Source of the DNA: Sva-07 sp963728355
Lineage (GTDB): Bacteria > Actinomycetota > Acidimicrobiia > Acidimicrobiales > Ilumatobacteraceae
Assembly: GCA_963728355.1 (NCBI GenBank)
Contig: CAVSJQ010000001.1
Span: forward strand, 62,001-126,000
Reading direction: 5' to 3'
Length of the DNA stretch: 64,000 nt
In this document: in pieces, positions 48,982-57,396 of the stretch
Position numbering within the stretch: position 1 is the first letter of the stretch
Layout: the number at the start of each line of letters is the position of its first letter
The notes under the pieces: model-generated
The model's input: the letters and a program-made list of their open reading frames with translations, nothing else
Told to the model about the DNA's origin: nothing
The model's database searches: none
Program-made: the position numbers and the translations under genes

Positions 48982-49977
48982 TCAGCGGAGTTCGATGCCG
49001 GCTTTGGTGGCTTCGCGTTGCAGGTCGTGGGCGACCATCATCTTGACGAGGGCCGGGAAGTCCACCTCGGGTGCCCAGCCCAGCTTGGAGCGCGCCTTGG
49101 TGGCGTCACCGATCAACAGGTCGACCTCGGCCGGGCGGAGGAACTTCGGGTCCTGGCGCACGTGATCGGCCCAGTTGTCGATACCGACCTCAGCGAACGC
49201 CCGTCGCACCAGATCCTCGATCGAATGGGTCTGGCCCGTGGCCAACACGTAGTCGTCGGGCTGATCCTGCTGCAGCATCAACCACATCCCCTTCACGTAA
49301 TCGCCCGCGTAGCCCCAGTCACGCTTCGAATCCAGGTTCCCCAACACGACCTCGTCCTGCAACCCGAGCTTGATCCGCGCCACCGCATTGGTCACCTTGC
49401 GCGTCACGAACTCCAAGCCCCGTCGCGGCCCTTCGTGGTTGAACAGGATCCCCGAGCTGGCATGCAGCCCGTAGGACTCGCGGTAGTTCACCACGATGTC
49501 ATGACCGAACACCTTCGCACACCCATACGGCGAGCGAGGATGGAACGGCGTCAACTCCGTCTGCGGCGTCTCACGCACCTGACCGAACATCTCACTCGAC
49601 GACGCCTGGTAGAACCGGATCGGGTTGTTCTGTGTCCCGCCCACCATCCGCACCGCTTCCAACATCCTGAGCACACCCAGGCCAGTGATGTTCGCCGTCA
49701 ACTCCGCCTGCGAGAACGACAACGCCACGAAGCTGATCGCCCCCAGGTTGTACACCTCGTCGGGCTGACACGCCTCCATCGCACTCACCAGTGACGGAAG
49801 ATCCGCCAGATCGCCCGAGACGAGCTCGACGAACGGCAACTCGTGCTGCAGGGCTTCCACCCGCGGATTGTTCTGGCCCTTCACCATCCCGAACACGTGA
49901 TAGCCCTGGGAATGCAGGAACTCGGCCAAATGCTGACCATCCTGGCCAGTGATCCCGGTGACGAACGCTGTAGGCAT
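48982..49977 (-). CDS. gmd: GDP-mannose 4,6-dehydratase
   Basis: A 331-residue extended SDR that converts GDP-mannose to GDP-4-keto-6-deoxymannose. The NADP-binding motif is TGITGQDG (7-14). QASSSEMFGQ supplies the catalytic Ser/Thr and Glu region. The catalytic YGCAK is at 151-155, and GNLDSKRDWGYAGDYV is the family hallmark. ATG 49977 lies 9 bases after TAGACT. Its product is the substrate of the fucose-synthase homologue at 58.6 kb. Confidence 0.95.
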   Translation of the reverse strand: MPTAFVTGITGQDGQHLAEFLHSQGYHVFGMVKGQNNPRVEALQHELPFVELVSGDLADLPSLVSAMEACQPDEVYNLGAISFVALSFSQAELTANITGLGVLRMLEAVRMVGGTQNNPIRFYQASSSEMFGQVRETPQTELTPFHPRSPYGCAKVFGHDIVVNYRESYGLHASSGILFNHEGPRRGLEFVTRKVTNAVARIKLGLQDEVVLGNLDSKRDWGYAGDYVKGMWLMLQQDQPDDYVLATGQTHSIEDLVRRAFAEVGIDNWADHVRQDPKFLRPAEVDLLIGDATKARSKLGWAPEVDFPALVKMMVAHDLQREATKAGIELR

Positions 49978-49986
49978 GAGACGGCG

Positions 49987-49992
49987 AGTCTA
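49987..49992 (-). promoter_or_regulatory. -10 hexamer for gmd
   Basis: TAGACT on the minus strand, 9 bases from the ATG at 49977. Confidence 0.5.
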
Positions 49993-50017
49993 CGGCTCAC
50001 TGCACGGGCACCGCAGA

Positions 50018-50023
50018 TACGCT
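50018..50023 (+). promoter_or_regulatory. -10 hexamer for GT4-cofD operon
   Basis: TACGCT ends 10 bases before the ATG at 50034. Confidence 0.45.
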
Positions 50024-50033
50024 CGGCATCCGC

Positions 50034-51122
50034 ATGCTACGAGTGGCGATCGATGTCGGGCCGACCCACGGCAGGCGAACCGGTATCGGCAACGCCGTGG
50101 CATGGACGGTGGAGGCGTTGGCCGAACGTGACGGTCTCGACCTGCAGCGCTACGTCACCAGTGTCCGAGCCCGACGTCGCAACTCGCAGCGTCGTCTCCC
50201 GCTGCCGGCCGCGGTCGCCCTCCGTGTCTGGTCGCACCGCTCGGCGCCGATGGACCGCTGGCTCGGACGTCCGGACCTCGTGCACGGCACCAACTACGTC
50301 GTCCCCCCGGCGCGCTGCTCTCGGGTCGTGTCGGTGTACGACTGCTGGTTTCTCGATCATCCCGAGGACGCCGAACCCGACGTGCTGCGTGCAGCGGCCG
50401 TCCTGCGCCGTGCGGTGGCCGACGGCGCGTACGTCGTCACGAGTTCCGACGCGACCACCCGACGGACCCGTGAGCTGCTCGACACCGACCGGGTCCGCAC
50501 GGTGCTGCTCGGGCCGCCGCCGTCCGACCCCAGCCCGACGCCGAACGACACGCCGACCGGCCTGCCCGAACTCGACACGTTCGTGCTGGCGCTGGGCACG
50601 ATCGAGCGGCGCAAGAACCTGCCGACGCTCGTCGACGCGTTCGGTCGTCTCGCCCGCGAGCACGCCACCGTGCGGATGGTCATCGCCGGCGCAGCCGGCA
50701 ACGACGTCGCGGCCGTCGACCGCGCCATCGCCCGGCTGTCTCCCGAGATCGCCGAGCGCGTCATCCGCACCGGCATCGTCGACGGCGCGACGAAGCGATG
50801 GCTGCTCACCCACGCGCGGGCGCTGGCCTATCCCTCGCTCGACGAAGGGTTCGGATTCCCGATCCTCGAGGCGCAACAGGCCGGGACGCCCGTCGTGGCG
50901 AGCACGGCCGGCTCGATCCCACAGGTCGCCGGCGCTGCAGCCCTGTTGAGTCCGTCACGCGATGCCGAAGCGCTGGCTGCCAACCTCTACTGGATCGTGA
51001 CGAACGACGAGATGCACGCCAAGTTGGTGCGACGAGGCACCGCGAACGTGCGGAGGTTCTCGTGGTCGGCGACCGCCGAGCAGTACCACTCGATGTACGA
51101 GGAGCTCGCCGGCCGTGGCTGA
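50034..51122 (+). CDS. GT4 family glycosyltransferase
   Basis: A 362-residue retaining GT-B glycosyltransferase. The N-terminal domain begins LRVAIDVGPTHGRRTGIGNAV (acceptor-side Gly loop). The donor domain has LALGTIERRKNLPTLVDAF and YPSLDEGFGFPILEAQQAGTPVV, with the EGFGFPxLE acid motif of the family. The sugar and acceptor are unknown; mannosyl or rhamnosyl transfer to a surface glycan is likely from context. The stop overlaps the cofD start by 8 bases, an unexpected coupling between glycan and F420 genes. Confidence 0.9.
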   Translation: MLRVAIDVGPTHGRRTGIGNAVAWTVEALAERDGLDLQRYVTSVRARRRNSQRRLPLPAAVALRVWSHRSAPMDRWLGRPDLVHGTNYVVPPARCSRVVSVYDCWFLDHPEDAEPDVLRAAAVLRRAVADGAYVVTSSDATTRRTRELLDTDRVRTVLLGPPPSDPSPTPNDTPTGLPELDTFVLALGTIERRKNLPTLVDAFGRLAREHATVRMVIAGAAGNDVAAVDRAIARLSPEIAERVIRTGIVDGATKRWLLTHARALAYPSLDEGFGFPILEAQQAGTPVVASTAGSIPQVAGAAALLSPSRDAEALAANLYWIVTNDEMHAKLVRRGTANVRRFSWSATAEQYHSMYEELAGRG

Positions 51123-52107
51123 GACGATCGCCGTCGTGTGCGGGGGCGTCGGCGCCGCCCGATTCCTCCGGGGGCTGATCGATGCCGTCGACGACGTGGC
51201 GTCGATCACCGCGATCGTCAACACCGGCGACGACTGCTCGCTGCACGGCCTGTCGATCTCGCCGGACCTCGACACGATCACCTACACCCTCGCCGGCGCC
51301 ATCGACCCCGAGCGCGGATGGGGCCTCGTCGACGAGACCTGGCGGGCAATGGCTGCGCTCGAACGCTTCGAGGCGGTTCGGCCGGCCGGCTCCGCCGCCG
51401 CCGCCCGTTGGTTCAATCTCGGTGACCAGGACCTCGCCACCCATTTCTACCGGACGGCGCGGCTCGACGAGGGAGCCACCCTGACCGAGGTGACCGACGA
51501 GATCCGCCGCGCCTGGAACGTGCCGATCCGTGTCCTGCCGATGTCCGACGACCGACTGTCGACGCTCGTGACCCTTGCGGCCGCCGAAAACGACGGTCCC
51601 GACCTGGTACGCGAGGTCTCGTTCCAGGATTACTTCGTCCGGCTCCGCCACGATGTCCCGGTGGCCTCGATCCGTTTCGGTGGCACCGCCTCGTTGACCG
51701 GTCCTGCCCGTGAGGCGCTGGCCGATGCATCGCGCATCGTGATCGCCCCGTCGAACCCGCTGGTGTCGATCGGGCCGATCCGGTCTCTCGACGGCGTCGA
51801 CGACCTGCTCGCCGGGCGACGCCAGCACGTGGCGGCGATCTCCCCGATCGTGGGAGGCGCGGCCCTCAAGGGTCCGGCGGACCGCATGCTCGTCGAGCTC
51901 GGCCACGAAGCGAGCGTCGTCGGCGTCGCCGAGCTGTACTCGTCGATCGCCTCCACCCTGATCATCGACACCGTCGACGCCCACCATGCCGCAGCCGTCG
52001 AAGCAACCGGGATGCGCTGTGTCGTGACCGACACCGTCATGTCGCAACCCGGCGTCGCCCGAACGCTGGCCGTCGAGACCCTGGAATCGCTCGCATCACC
52101 GCGCTGA
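51115..52107 (+). CDS. cofD: 2-phospho-L-lactate transferase (F420 biosynthesis)
   Basis: A 330-residue CofD/FbiA. It joins the phospholactate/phosphoenolpyruvate guanosine moiety to Fo to give (dehydro-)F420-0. Motifs are CGGVGAARFLRGL at the N-terminus, NTGDDCSLHGLSISPDLD with the metal-binding Asp pair, and IAPSNPLVSIGPI. GTG 51115 lies inside the end of the glycosyltransferase gene, so they are translated together. It pairs functionally with cofE at 8.9 kb. It converges on the epimerase gene. Confidence 0.95.
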   Translation: MAETIAVVCGGVGAARFLRGLIDAVDDVASITAIVNTGDDCSLHGLSISPDLDTITYTLAGAIDPERGWGLVDETWRAMAALERFEAVRPAGSAAAARWFNLGDQDLATHFYRTARLDEGATLTEVTDEIRRAWNVPIRVLPMSDDRLSTLVTLAAAENDGPDLVREVSFQDYFVRLRHDVPVASIRFGGTASLTGPAREALADASRIVIAPSNPLVSIGPIRSLDGVDDLLAGRRQHVAAISPIVGGAALKGPADRMLVELGHEASVVGVAELYSSIASTLIIDTVDAHHAAAVEATGMRCVVTDTVMSQPGVARTLAVETLESLASPR

Positions 52108-52120
52108 AGTCGCCGGGGCG

Positions 52121-53041
52121 TCACTCCGAGAGTCGGGCGAGGCCGTCGTCGAGATCGGTCCACGGCGACCATCCCAGATGGATGCGCGCCCTGACAGGCG
52201 ACACCGCGAAGCGCTGAACGTCGTGCAGGCGGGCGGGCCCACGCGTCGGCTCGAGATCGGAGGCACCGCCGACCGACGCGGCGATGCGCGACCACAGCTC
52301 GGCGACCGGTGTCTGTTCACCGGTACCGATGTTGATCACGAGACCGCTCCCGCGTGCTGCCGACCGCACGAGCGCATCGACGACGTCGTCGATGTACACC
52401 AGATCCCGAGTCTGGCGCCCGTCGCCGTGCAGGACCGGCGCCCGACCGTTGGCGGCTGCATCGAGGAACGCTGCGACCACGCCGCCGGTCGCCCGCTGAC
52501 GGGGCCCGTACACGTTGCCGAGCGCCAGCGCGGTGAACTCGATGGCGTGCAGATCGCGGTACGACACGAGCAGATCGACGATCGCCCGAGCGACGACACC
52601 GCGGACGCCGAGCGGTTCCAGCTGTGACGGCTCGCCTTCCTTCACCGGCAACTGCTTCGTGGACGGGTGCCCGTAGATCGCCGACGCCGGGATCGCGACG
52701 ACGACCTTCGGCACACCGTGACGACGCGCCGCCTCCAGCGTGGTGAGCGCGGAGACGAACGCATCGCCCTGGGCTGCCGCGGTCGAGTCGTGGCGAGGCA
52801 GCAGCGCGAGATGGAAGATCACGTCGGGCGACCGGATCCCGATCGACGAGTCCGCCTCCGCTGACGCCGCATCGAGGTGATGGATGCGCAGCGCCCCGCC
52901 CGAGGCCCGGGCAGCGGCCAGGTTGGCGAGCGACCCTACGGTCAGGTTGTCGATCACGTCGACGGCGTGCTCCTCGGCCAGCAGGCGATCGACCAAGTGG
53001 GAGCCGATGAATCCGGCTCCCCCGATCACGACGACATTCAC
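52121..53041 (-). CDS. NAD-dependent epimerase/dehydratase family protein lacking the catalytic Tyr-Lys
   Basis: A 306-residue extended SDR. The NAD-binding GGAGFIGSHLV (7-17) and the nucleotide-sugar-side block NVYGPRQ and RDLVYIDDVVDAL are intact. AIPASAIYG (117-124) carries the Ser. Where relatives have the catalytic YxxxK (SPYGxSK), this protein reads LGVRG (144-148), so both Tyr and Lys are missing. It may be a non-enzymatic binding protein or use another mechanism. GTG 53041 lies 7 bases after TACCGT, and it follows the nucleotidyltransferase gene by 40 bases. Confidence 0.88.
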   Translation of the reverse strand: MNVVVIGGAGFIGSHLVDRLLAEEHAVDVIDNLTVGSLANLAAARASGGALRIHHLDAASAEADSSIGIRSPDVIFHLALLPRHDSTAAAQGDAFVSALTTLEAARRHGVPKVVVAIPASAIYGHPSTKQLPVKEGEPSQLEPLGVRGVVARAIVDLLVSYRDLHAIEFTALALGNVYGPRQRATGGVVAAFLDAAANGRAPVLHGDGRQTRDLVYIDDVVDALVRSAARGSGLVINIGTGEQTPVAELWSRIAASVGGASDLEPTRGPARLHDVQRFAVSPVRARIHLGWSPWTDLDDGLARLSE

Positions 53042-53048
53042 GGGATCG

Positions 53049-53054
53049 ACGGTA
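53049..53054 (-). promoter_or_regulatory. -10 hexamer for epimerase-like gene
   Basis: TACCGT on the minus strand, 7 bases from the GTG at 53041. Confidence 0.5.
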
Positions 53055-53081
53055 GCGCCGCCGCCACGAGGTCTGGTCCGG

Positions 53082-54092
53082 TCATCGTTCGGCGGATGCG
53101 GCCGCTGGTGCCGAACCCTCGACCAACAGCTGACCGTCGTCGACGCGGCCCTCGGCGCCGACCATCGAGTCACGCACCACGGCGTCGGCGCCGATGCGGC
53201 CCATCACCAGCGATCGCTCGACGGTGGCGCCCGCCGCCACCGTCGCACCGGAGAGCAGCACCGAGTCGACCACCGACGCTCCGGCGGCCACCTGCACGCG
53301 TTCGCCCACGATGCTGTGACGAATGATCGCATCGTCGGCCACGACGGCCGACGCAGCAATGGCGTCGCACCGCTCCGTGCGGCGCTTGCCGTCGAGCAGG
53401 TCGAGATTGGCCGCCCGGTACAGCGCGGGCACGCCGGCGTCGATCCAGTAGTCGTCGGTGGCGACCCCGAAGAGCCCGCCATCGGCGACGATGCGGGGAA
53501 AGGTGTCGCGTTCGACGGACACCTTCGTTGCCGGCGCGATGCGCTCGAGCACCGACGCCTCGAACACGTAGGTACCGGCGTTGATCAGGTTGCTCGGCTC
53601 GGTTCCCGGCGCCGGCTTCTCGACGAAGGCGCGCACCGAACCATCGGCAGCGAGGTCGACGACACCGAACGCCGACGGGTCGTCGACGCCGATCAGGTGA
53701 AGCGTCGCTTCGGCACCGAACGAGTGGTGCGCGTCGACGAGCGCCGACACGTCGAGGTCGGTCATCACGTCGCCGTTGGCCACGACGAAGGTGTCGTCGA
53801 TCCCGGCGAAGTCGGCGGCGAACCTGATTGCACCCGCGGTGTCGAGCGGTTCGGGCTCGACCGCATAGGTCAGGGCGACGTCGCCGCAGCGACCGTCCGG
53901 AAAGGCCTCGATGAACGGCTCGGGCCGGAACCCGAGAGCGAGGACGACCTCGGTGACCCCACCGCGTCCGAGTCGATCGACCAATCGGGCGATCATCGGG
54001 ACGTGACCGATCGGCAGCATCGGCTTGGGCGTCGTCAGGGTGAGCGGCCGCAGCCGCGTGCCGAAGCCGCCGACGAGGACGACGGCGCGCAT
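53082..54092 (-). CDS. sugar-1-phosphate nucleotidyltransferase (probable mannose-1-phosphate guanylyltransferase)
   Basis: A 336-residue enzyme. The nucleotide-binding signature GGFGTRLRPLTLTTPKPMLPI is at residues 8-28, and VVANGDVMTDLD has the metal-binding Asp. FVEKP and INAGTYVFE complete the core, and a C-terminal left-handed beta-helix of hexapeptide repeats starts near residue 245. It resembles the ManC/ManB-type GDP-mannose pyrophosphorylase next to rmlD and cofD in mycobacteria, so GDP-mannose is the likely product; dTDP- or UDP-sugar use cannot be excluded. Its ATG overlaps the upstream stop by one base. Confidence 0.9.
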   Translation of the reverse strand: MRAVVLVGGFGTRLRPLTLTTPKPMLPIGHVPMIARLVDRLGRGGVTEVVLALGFRPEPFIEAFPDGRCGDVALTYAVEPEPLDTAGAIRFAADFAGIDDTFVVANGDVMTDLDVSALVDAHHSFGAEATLHLIGVDDPSAFGVVDLAADGSVRAFVEKPAPGTEPSNLINAGTYVFEASVLERIAPATKVSVERDTFPRIVADGGLFGVATDDYWIDAGVPALYRAANLDLLDGKRRTERCDAIAASAVVADDAIIRHSIVGERVQVAAGASVVDSVLLSGATVAAGATVERSLVMGRIGADAVVRDSMVGAEGRVDDGQLLVEGSAPAAASAER

Positions 54093-54925
54093 CAGCCCTC
54101 GGTGGTGGATGGCACGTCAGCGGTCGTGTCGTCGGGCACCGTCCCGAGCGGTGCGATCGAATCGTTGGGGTTGACGACACCGGAATCGAGCTCGCCGAGC
54201 GACGGCAGGTCCGGCGCCCACGGCGGCATCGAGACGTCGGTGTCGTCGGGGACGAACGCGATCGCCACGACCATCTGGTCGCGGTCGAGCCGGATGTTGT
54301 CGAAGTCGGCGATGTAGGTGGTGCCATCGTCGGTGTCGGTGAAGTTGTTCCAGACGACCACCTTCAATTCGGCGTTCTCGTCGGAGCCGTCGACCGTGCA
54401 GCTATCGCCGTCCTCCCACACGAGCACGTCCTCGCGCGGCGGATCCTGGTCCGCGAGCTGGGTCTCCAGTGCCTCACGTTGCGTCTCGGGGAACGTGAGC
54501 TTGTCGTTGGTCAGCTCGACGCCGTAGGTGTCGAGGAACACACCGAGGCGGGCATTGCTGCCCACCGATGCCGACGAGAAGGGATGCCAGTGGATCAGGC
54601 CGTCGTCGTGGCTGTGGATGCCGGTACGGGCGTACTGCGTGAAGTTGTCGGTGCCCTGCTGCTCGGCATCGCCCTCGAGCTTGAACCAGGTGTCGCAGAG
54701 GTAGAAGCCGTAGGCATGGTGCCAGTGGTCGCTTTGCAGCGGGGCACCCGAGGCATCGACGGAGGGCCGGCTCTGGCGGGCGTAGAGCACCAGCGAGAGT
54801 CCGAGCACGACGACGATGGTCACCACCACGGGGAACAGCGTTCCGCCCTGGAATCTGACCTTCTTGCCCTGACCGGACTTGGCCAGCTTGGCGGCTTTCT
54901 TGGTGGATGACGAGGAGGGTGCCAC
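54092..54925 (-). CDS. membrane-tethered His-rich protein, unknown function
   Basis: A 277-residue protein. A basic cytoplasmic N-terminus, one membrane segment (about 28-46) and an extracytoplasmic domain of about 230 residues, ending in an acidic Thr/Pro-rich tail. Two His-rich motifs stand out: DHWHHAYGFYLCD and IHSHDDGLIHWHP; together they could bind a metal. I cannot name a family with certainty, though similar motifs occur in other actinobacterial proteins of unknown function. GTG 54925 lies 9 bases after TAGCCT; ATG 54931 is the alternative. The stop overlaps the nucleotidyltransferase start. Confidence 0.72.
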   Translation of the reverse strand: MAPSSSSTKKAAKLAKSGQGKKVRFQGGTLFPVVVTIVVVLGLSLVLYARQSRPSVDASGAPLQSDHWHHAYGFYLCDTWFKLEGDAEQQGTDNFTQYARTGIHSHDDGLIHWHPFSSASVGSNARLGVFLDTYGVELTNDKLTFPETQREALETQLADQDPPREDVLVWEDGDSCTVDGSDENAELKVVVWNNFTDTDDGTTYIADFDNIRLDRDQMVVAIAFVPDDTDVSMPPWAPDLPSLGELDSGVVNPNDSIAPLGTVPDDTTADVPSTTEG

Positions 54926-54934
54926 GACCATGAG

Positions 54935-54940
54935 AGGCTA
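54935..54940 (-). promoter_or_regulatory. -10 hexamer for His-rich protein operon
   Basis: TAGCCT on the minus strand, 9 bases from the GTG at 54925 and 3 from the ATG at 54931. Confidence 0.45.
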
Positions 54941-54964
54941 GCGGCGCCCCGATCGGATGAGGGT

Positions 54965-56254
54965 TCAGGCCAGCGAACGCAGCAGGTCGTCGTAGGCGAC
55001 GCCGACTGCCGTCGGTGATGCCTCACGCTCCACCCATGCTCGCCCGAGCGCGCCCAGCTGCGTCCCCCGCGACGGATCGGCGAGCAGCGAGCGGATGGCG
55101 TCGGTGAAGACGCGGGGATCGTCCGGAGCGACCGCCACGCCGCCGCCCGACTCGGCGAGGATCCGGGGCACGGCGGTGTCCGGGTCGATCGAGGCGACCA
55201 CCGGCCGGCCGGCGGCCATGATCGAGTAGGTCTTCGAGGGCACGCTGACCCGGCCGAGCCCGCGTCGGAGCGGCACGACGTGGACGTCGCCGGTCGCGAG
55301 CAGCTCCGAGAGCCGCTCGGGGGCGATGTAGTCCGCGAAGCGGACGTTGTCGATGTCGGCGGCCGCCGCCTCGAGCGATGGTCGGGCGGCGCCGTTGCCG
55401 TTGATGAGGAAGGTGACGCCGGGGAGTTCCCGCGCCGCGGCGAGCACCAGGTCGAGCGACTGCGAGAACCCGACGTTGCCGGCATACAGCACCACGGGCC
55501 CGTCGCCCAGACCGAGCTCGGCTCGGTACGGCGTCAGTCGGTCGCCCGGCACGATCGCCTCGGTGTCGACGAAGTTGGGGATGACGTGCACGGCCTGCGA
55601 TCCCCGTTCGCCGGCCTCTCGCCCGTCGTGTCCTGCGTCCAGTTTGGCCGCGACGTTGTCGCGCAGGTCGTCGGACAGGACCGTGACCGCATCAGCCGCC
55701 CGGTAGCTCACCCGCTCGAGCCACGAGGCCGCGGCGATGACCGCCCGGTTCGAGATCGCGCCGGTCTCGACCGCTGCGTCGGGGAAGACGTCCTGGATGT
55801 TGAACACCATCGGGCAACGGCGCACCCGACTCGCCACCCATCCGGTGAGCCCCAGCGTGAGCGGCGGCGACATGGCGATCACCGCACCGGACCGGCGGAA
55901 CCAGCCACCGGCACGCAGACAACAGGCGCCCGCCAGCACCGAGAAGGCGCCGAACCCGAGGGCGCGTCGCAGCAGGTTCGACTTGTCGCGTCCGGGAAAC
56001 GGGTGGACCCGAGTGACCGAGCCCCACGGCGTGTGCTCCGTCCGCACGAGGCGGCCCTGCCATCCGGGTTCGATGCGATGCACCCGGTACCACGGCAACG
56101 CCGTGACGACGTGCACGCGGTGCCCGAGCGCCACCAACTCCTCGACGATGCGGGTCATCACCACGCCGGTCGGTGCCGTGTCCGGCGCGAAGTGCGGGCA
56201 CAGGACCACCAGCGGGCGCAGCGGTGGTCGCTCGTGACGGCGTTCGCGTGTCAT
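54965..56254 (-). CDS. GT4 family glycosyltransferase (WcaI-like)
   Basis: A 429-residue GT-B enzyme. The N-terminal domain has CPHFAPDTAPTGVVMTRIVEEL, and NIQDVFPDAAVETG is a block found in WcaI-type glycosyltransferases. The donor domain has VLYAGNVGFSQSLDLVLAAA and VPSKTYSIMAAGRPVVAS. It probably adds a deoxysugar in a surface glycan. It is the last of three glycosyltransferase genes joined by 4-base ATGA overlaps (58484 down to 54965), so the three are made in a fixed ratio. Confidence 0.9.
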   Translation of the reverse strand: MTRERRHERPPLRPLVVLCPHFAPDTAPTGVVMTRIVEELVALGHRVHVVTALPWYRVHRIEPGWQGRLVRTEHTPWGSVTRVHPFPGRDKSNLLRRALGFGAFSVLAGACCLRAGGWFRRSGAVIAMSPPLTLGLTGWVASRVRRCPMVFNIQDVFPDAAVETGAISNRAVIAAASWLERVSYRAADAVTVLSDDLRDNVAAKLDAGHDGREAGERGSQAVHVIPNFVDTEAIVPGDRLTPYRAELGLGDGPVVLYAGNVGFSQSLDLVLAAARELPGVTFLINGNGAARPSLEAAAADIDNVRFADYIAPERLSELLATGDVHVVPLRRGLGRVSVPSKTYSIMAAGRPVVASIDPDTAVPRILAESGGGVAVAPDDPRVFTDAIRSLLADPSRGTQLGALGRAWVEREASPTAVGVAYDDLLRSLA

Positions 56255-57396
56255 CGGCCGATCCTGACCGCGAGGTCGTAGGCACCGGCGAGCGCGGCTC
56301 CCGACCGCTCCGCGGTGAAGGCCAGCGCGCGTCGACGACCGGCCGACCGCATCTTGTCGGAGCGCTCAGCGACCACGTCGAGCGCGTCCGCCCACGCATC
56401 GACGTCGAGCGGCAGCACGAGACCGGCGTCACCGACGACCTCCGCCAGGGCGGGCTGGTCGGAGCAGATCACCGGTGCACCGAGCGCCATGGCCTCCACG
56501 ACGGGTGCGCCGAATCCCTCGTACTCGCTGGGGAACACGAGCGCATCGGCTGCGGCGACGAGCCCGTCACGGTGCGCTTCGGAGACGCGGCCCGGTCGGA
56601 CCACCCGTTGCTCGAGCCCGAGTCGAGCGATGGCGGAGACCACCTCGTCCTCGGCGGCCCCGCGTCCACCCGGCATCACCAGTCGCAGCTCCGGGTCGGT
56701 CCAGTGCCGAGCCATCAGTTCCAGCAGGAACCGATGGTTCTTGTGCGGGTGGGTGATCGCGGGGTACACGATCATCGGACCCCCACCGAGCCCGTAGTGC
56801 CGTCGCAGTTCGGACGCAGTGGGTGCGTTCGCGCCGAGCGTCGGCTCCGTGCCGTGCGGCACGACGACGACACGGTCGGCGTCGGTGCCGTATGCGTCGA
56901 CCACGGTGGCGCGGACGTACTCGGTCGGCACGGCCACGACGGCGGCACGCCGGACGGAGCGCGGGATCGTCCGTTCGAGATAGCGGCGCTTGGTCGGCGT
57001 CAGGTACCCGGGATGGGTGCGGTACTGCAGATCGTGGATCGTGAGCACGATCGGCCGGCGCCCGACCATCGGCGCCGTGCCACCCCCGTGGTGGACGATG
57101 TCGGCGTCACGCGTCCGCCGCCGCAGCCACGTGTGTTCCGCCACCACCCGGCGTGGTCGGCTGGATCCGTCGATCGTGGCGGTCACCATCGGGTAGTGCG
57201 CTGCCAGTTCGGGATGGGCGGCGGCGAACGACTCGAGACAGTAGAGCGAGGGTTCGAACGATGTCGCCTGCGATGCGAGACCGAGCAGTTGTCGGACGAG
57301 GTACTGCTCGGAACCTCCGACCTCGCCGGGGACACACCACAACAGGTTGACCGCCACGTCGGTCGGCGACTGAGATGGTTGGGGGGCGACGGTCAT
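56251..57396 (-). CDS. GT4 family glycosyltransferase
   Basis: A 381-residue GT-B enzyme. LLWCVPGEVGGSEQYLVRQL is the N-terminal acceptor-side motif, and LTIHDLQYRTHPGYLT is typical of mannosyltransferase-like GT4 enzymes. The donor side has YPAITHPHKNHRFLLELMA and FPSEYEGFGAPVVEAMALG, with the E(x7)E motif. Its start and stop each overlap a neighbour by 4 bases, placing it in the middle of a three-gene unit. The sugar is unknown. Confidence 0.9.
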   Translation of the reverse strand: MTVAPQPSQSPTDVAVNLLWCVPGEVGGSEQYLVRQLLGLASQATSFEPSLYCLESFAAAHPELAAHYPMVTATIDGSSRPRRVVAEHTWLRRRTRDADIVHHGGGTAPMVGRRPIVLTIHDLQYRTHPGYLTPTKRRYLERTIPRSVRRAAVVAVPTEYVRATVVDAYGTDADRVVVVPHGTEPTLGANAPTASELRRHYGLGGGPMIVYPAITHPHKNHRFLLELMARHWTDPELRLVMPGGRGAAEDEVVSAIARLGLEQRVVRPGRVSEAHRDGLVAAADALVFPSEYEGFGAPVVEAMALGAPVICSDQPALAEVVGDAGLVLPLDVDAWADALDVVAERSDKMRSAGRRRALAFTAERSGAALAGAYDLAVRIGR

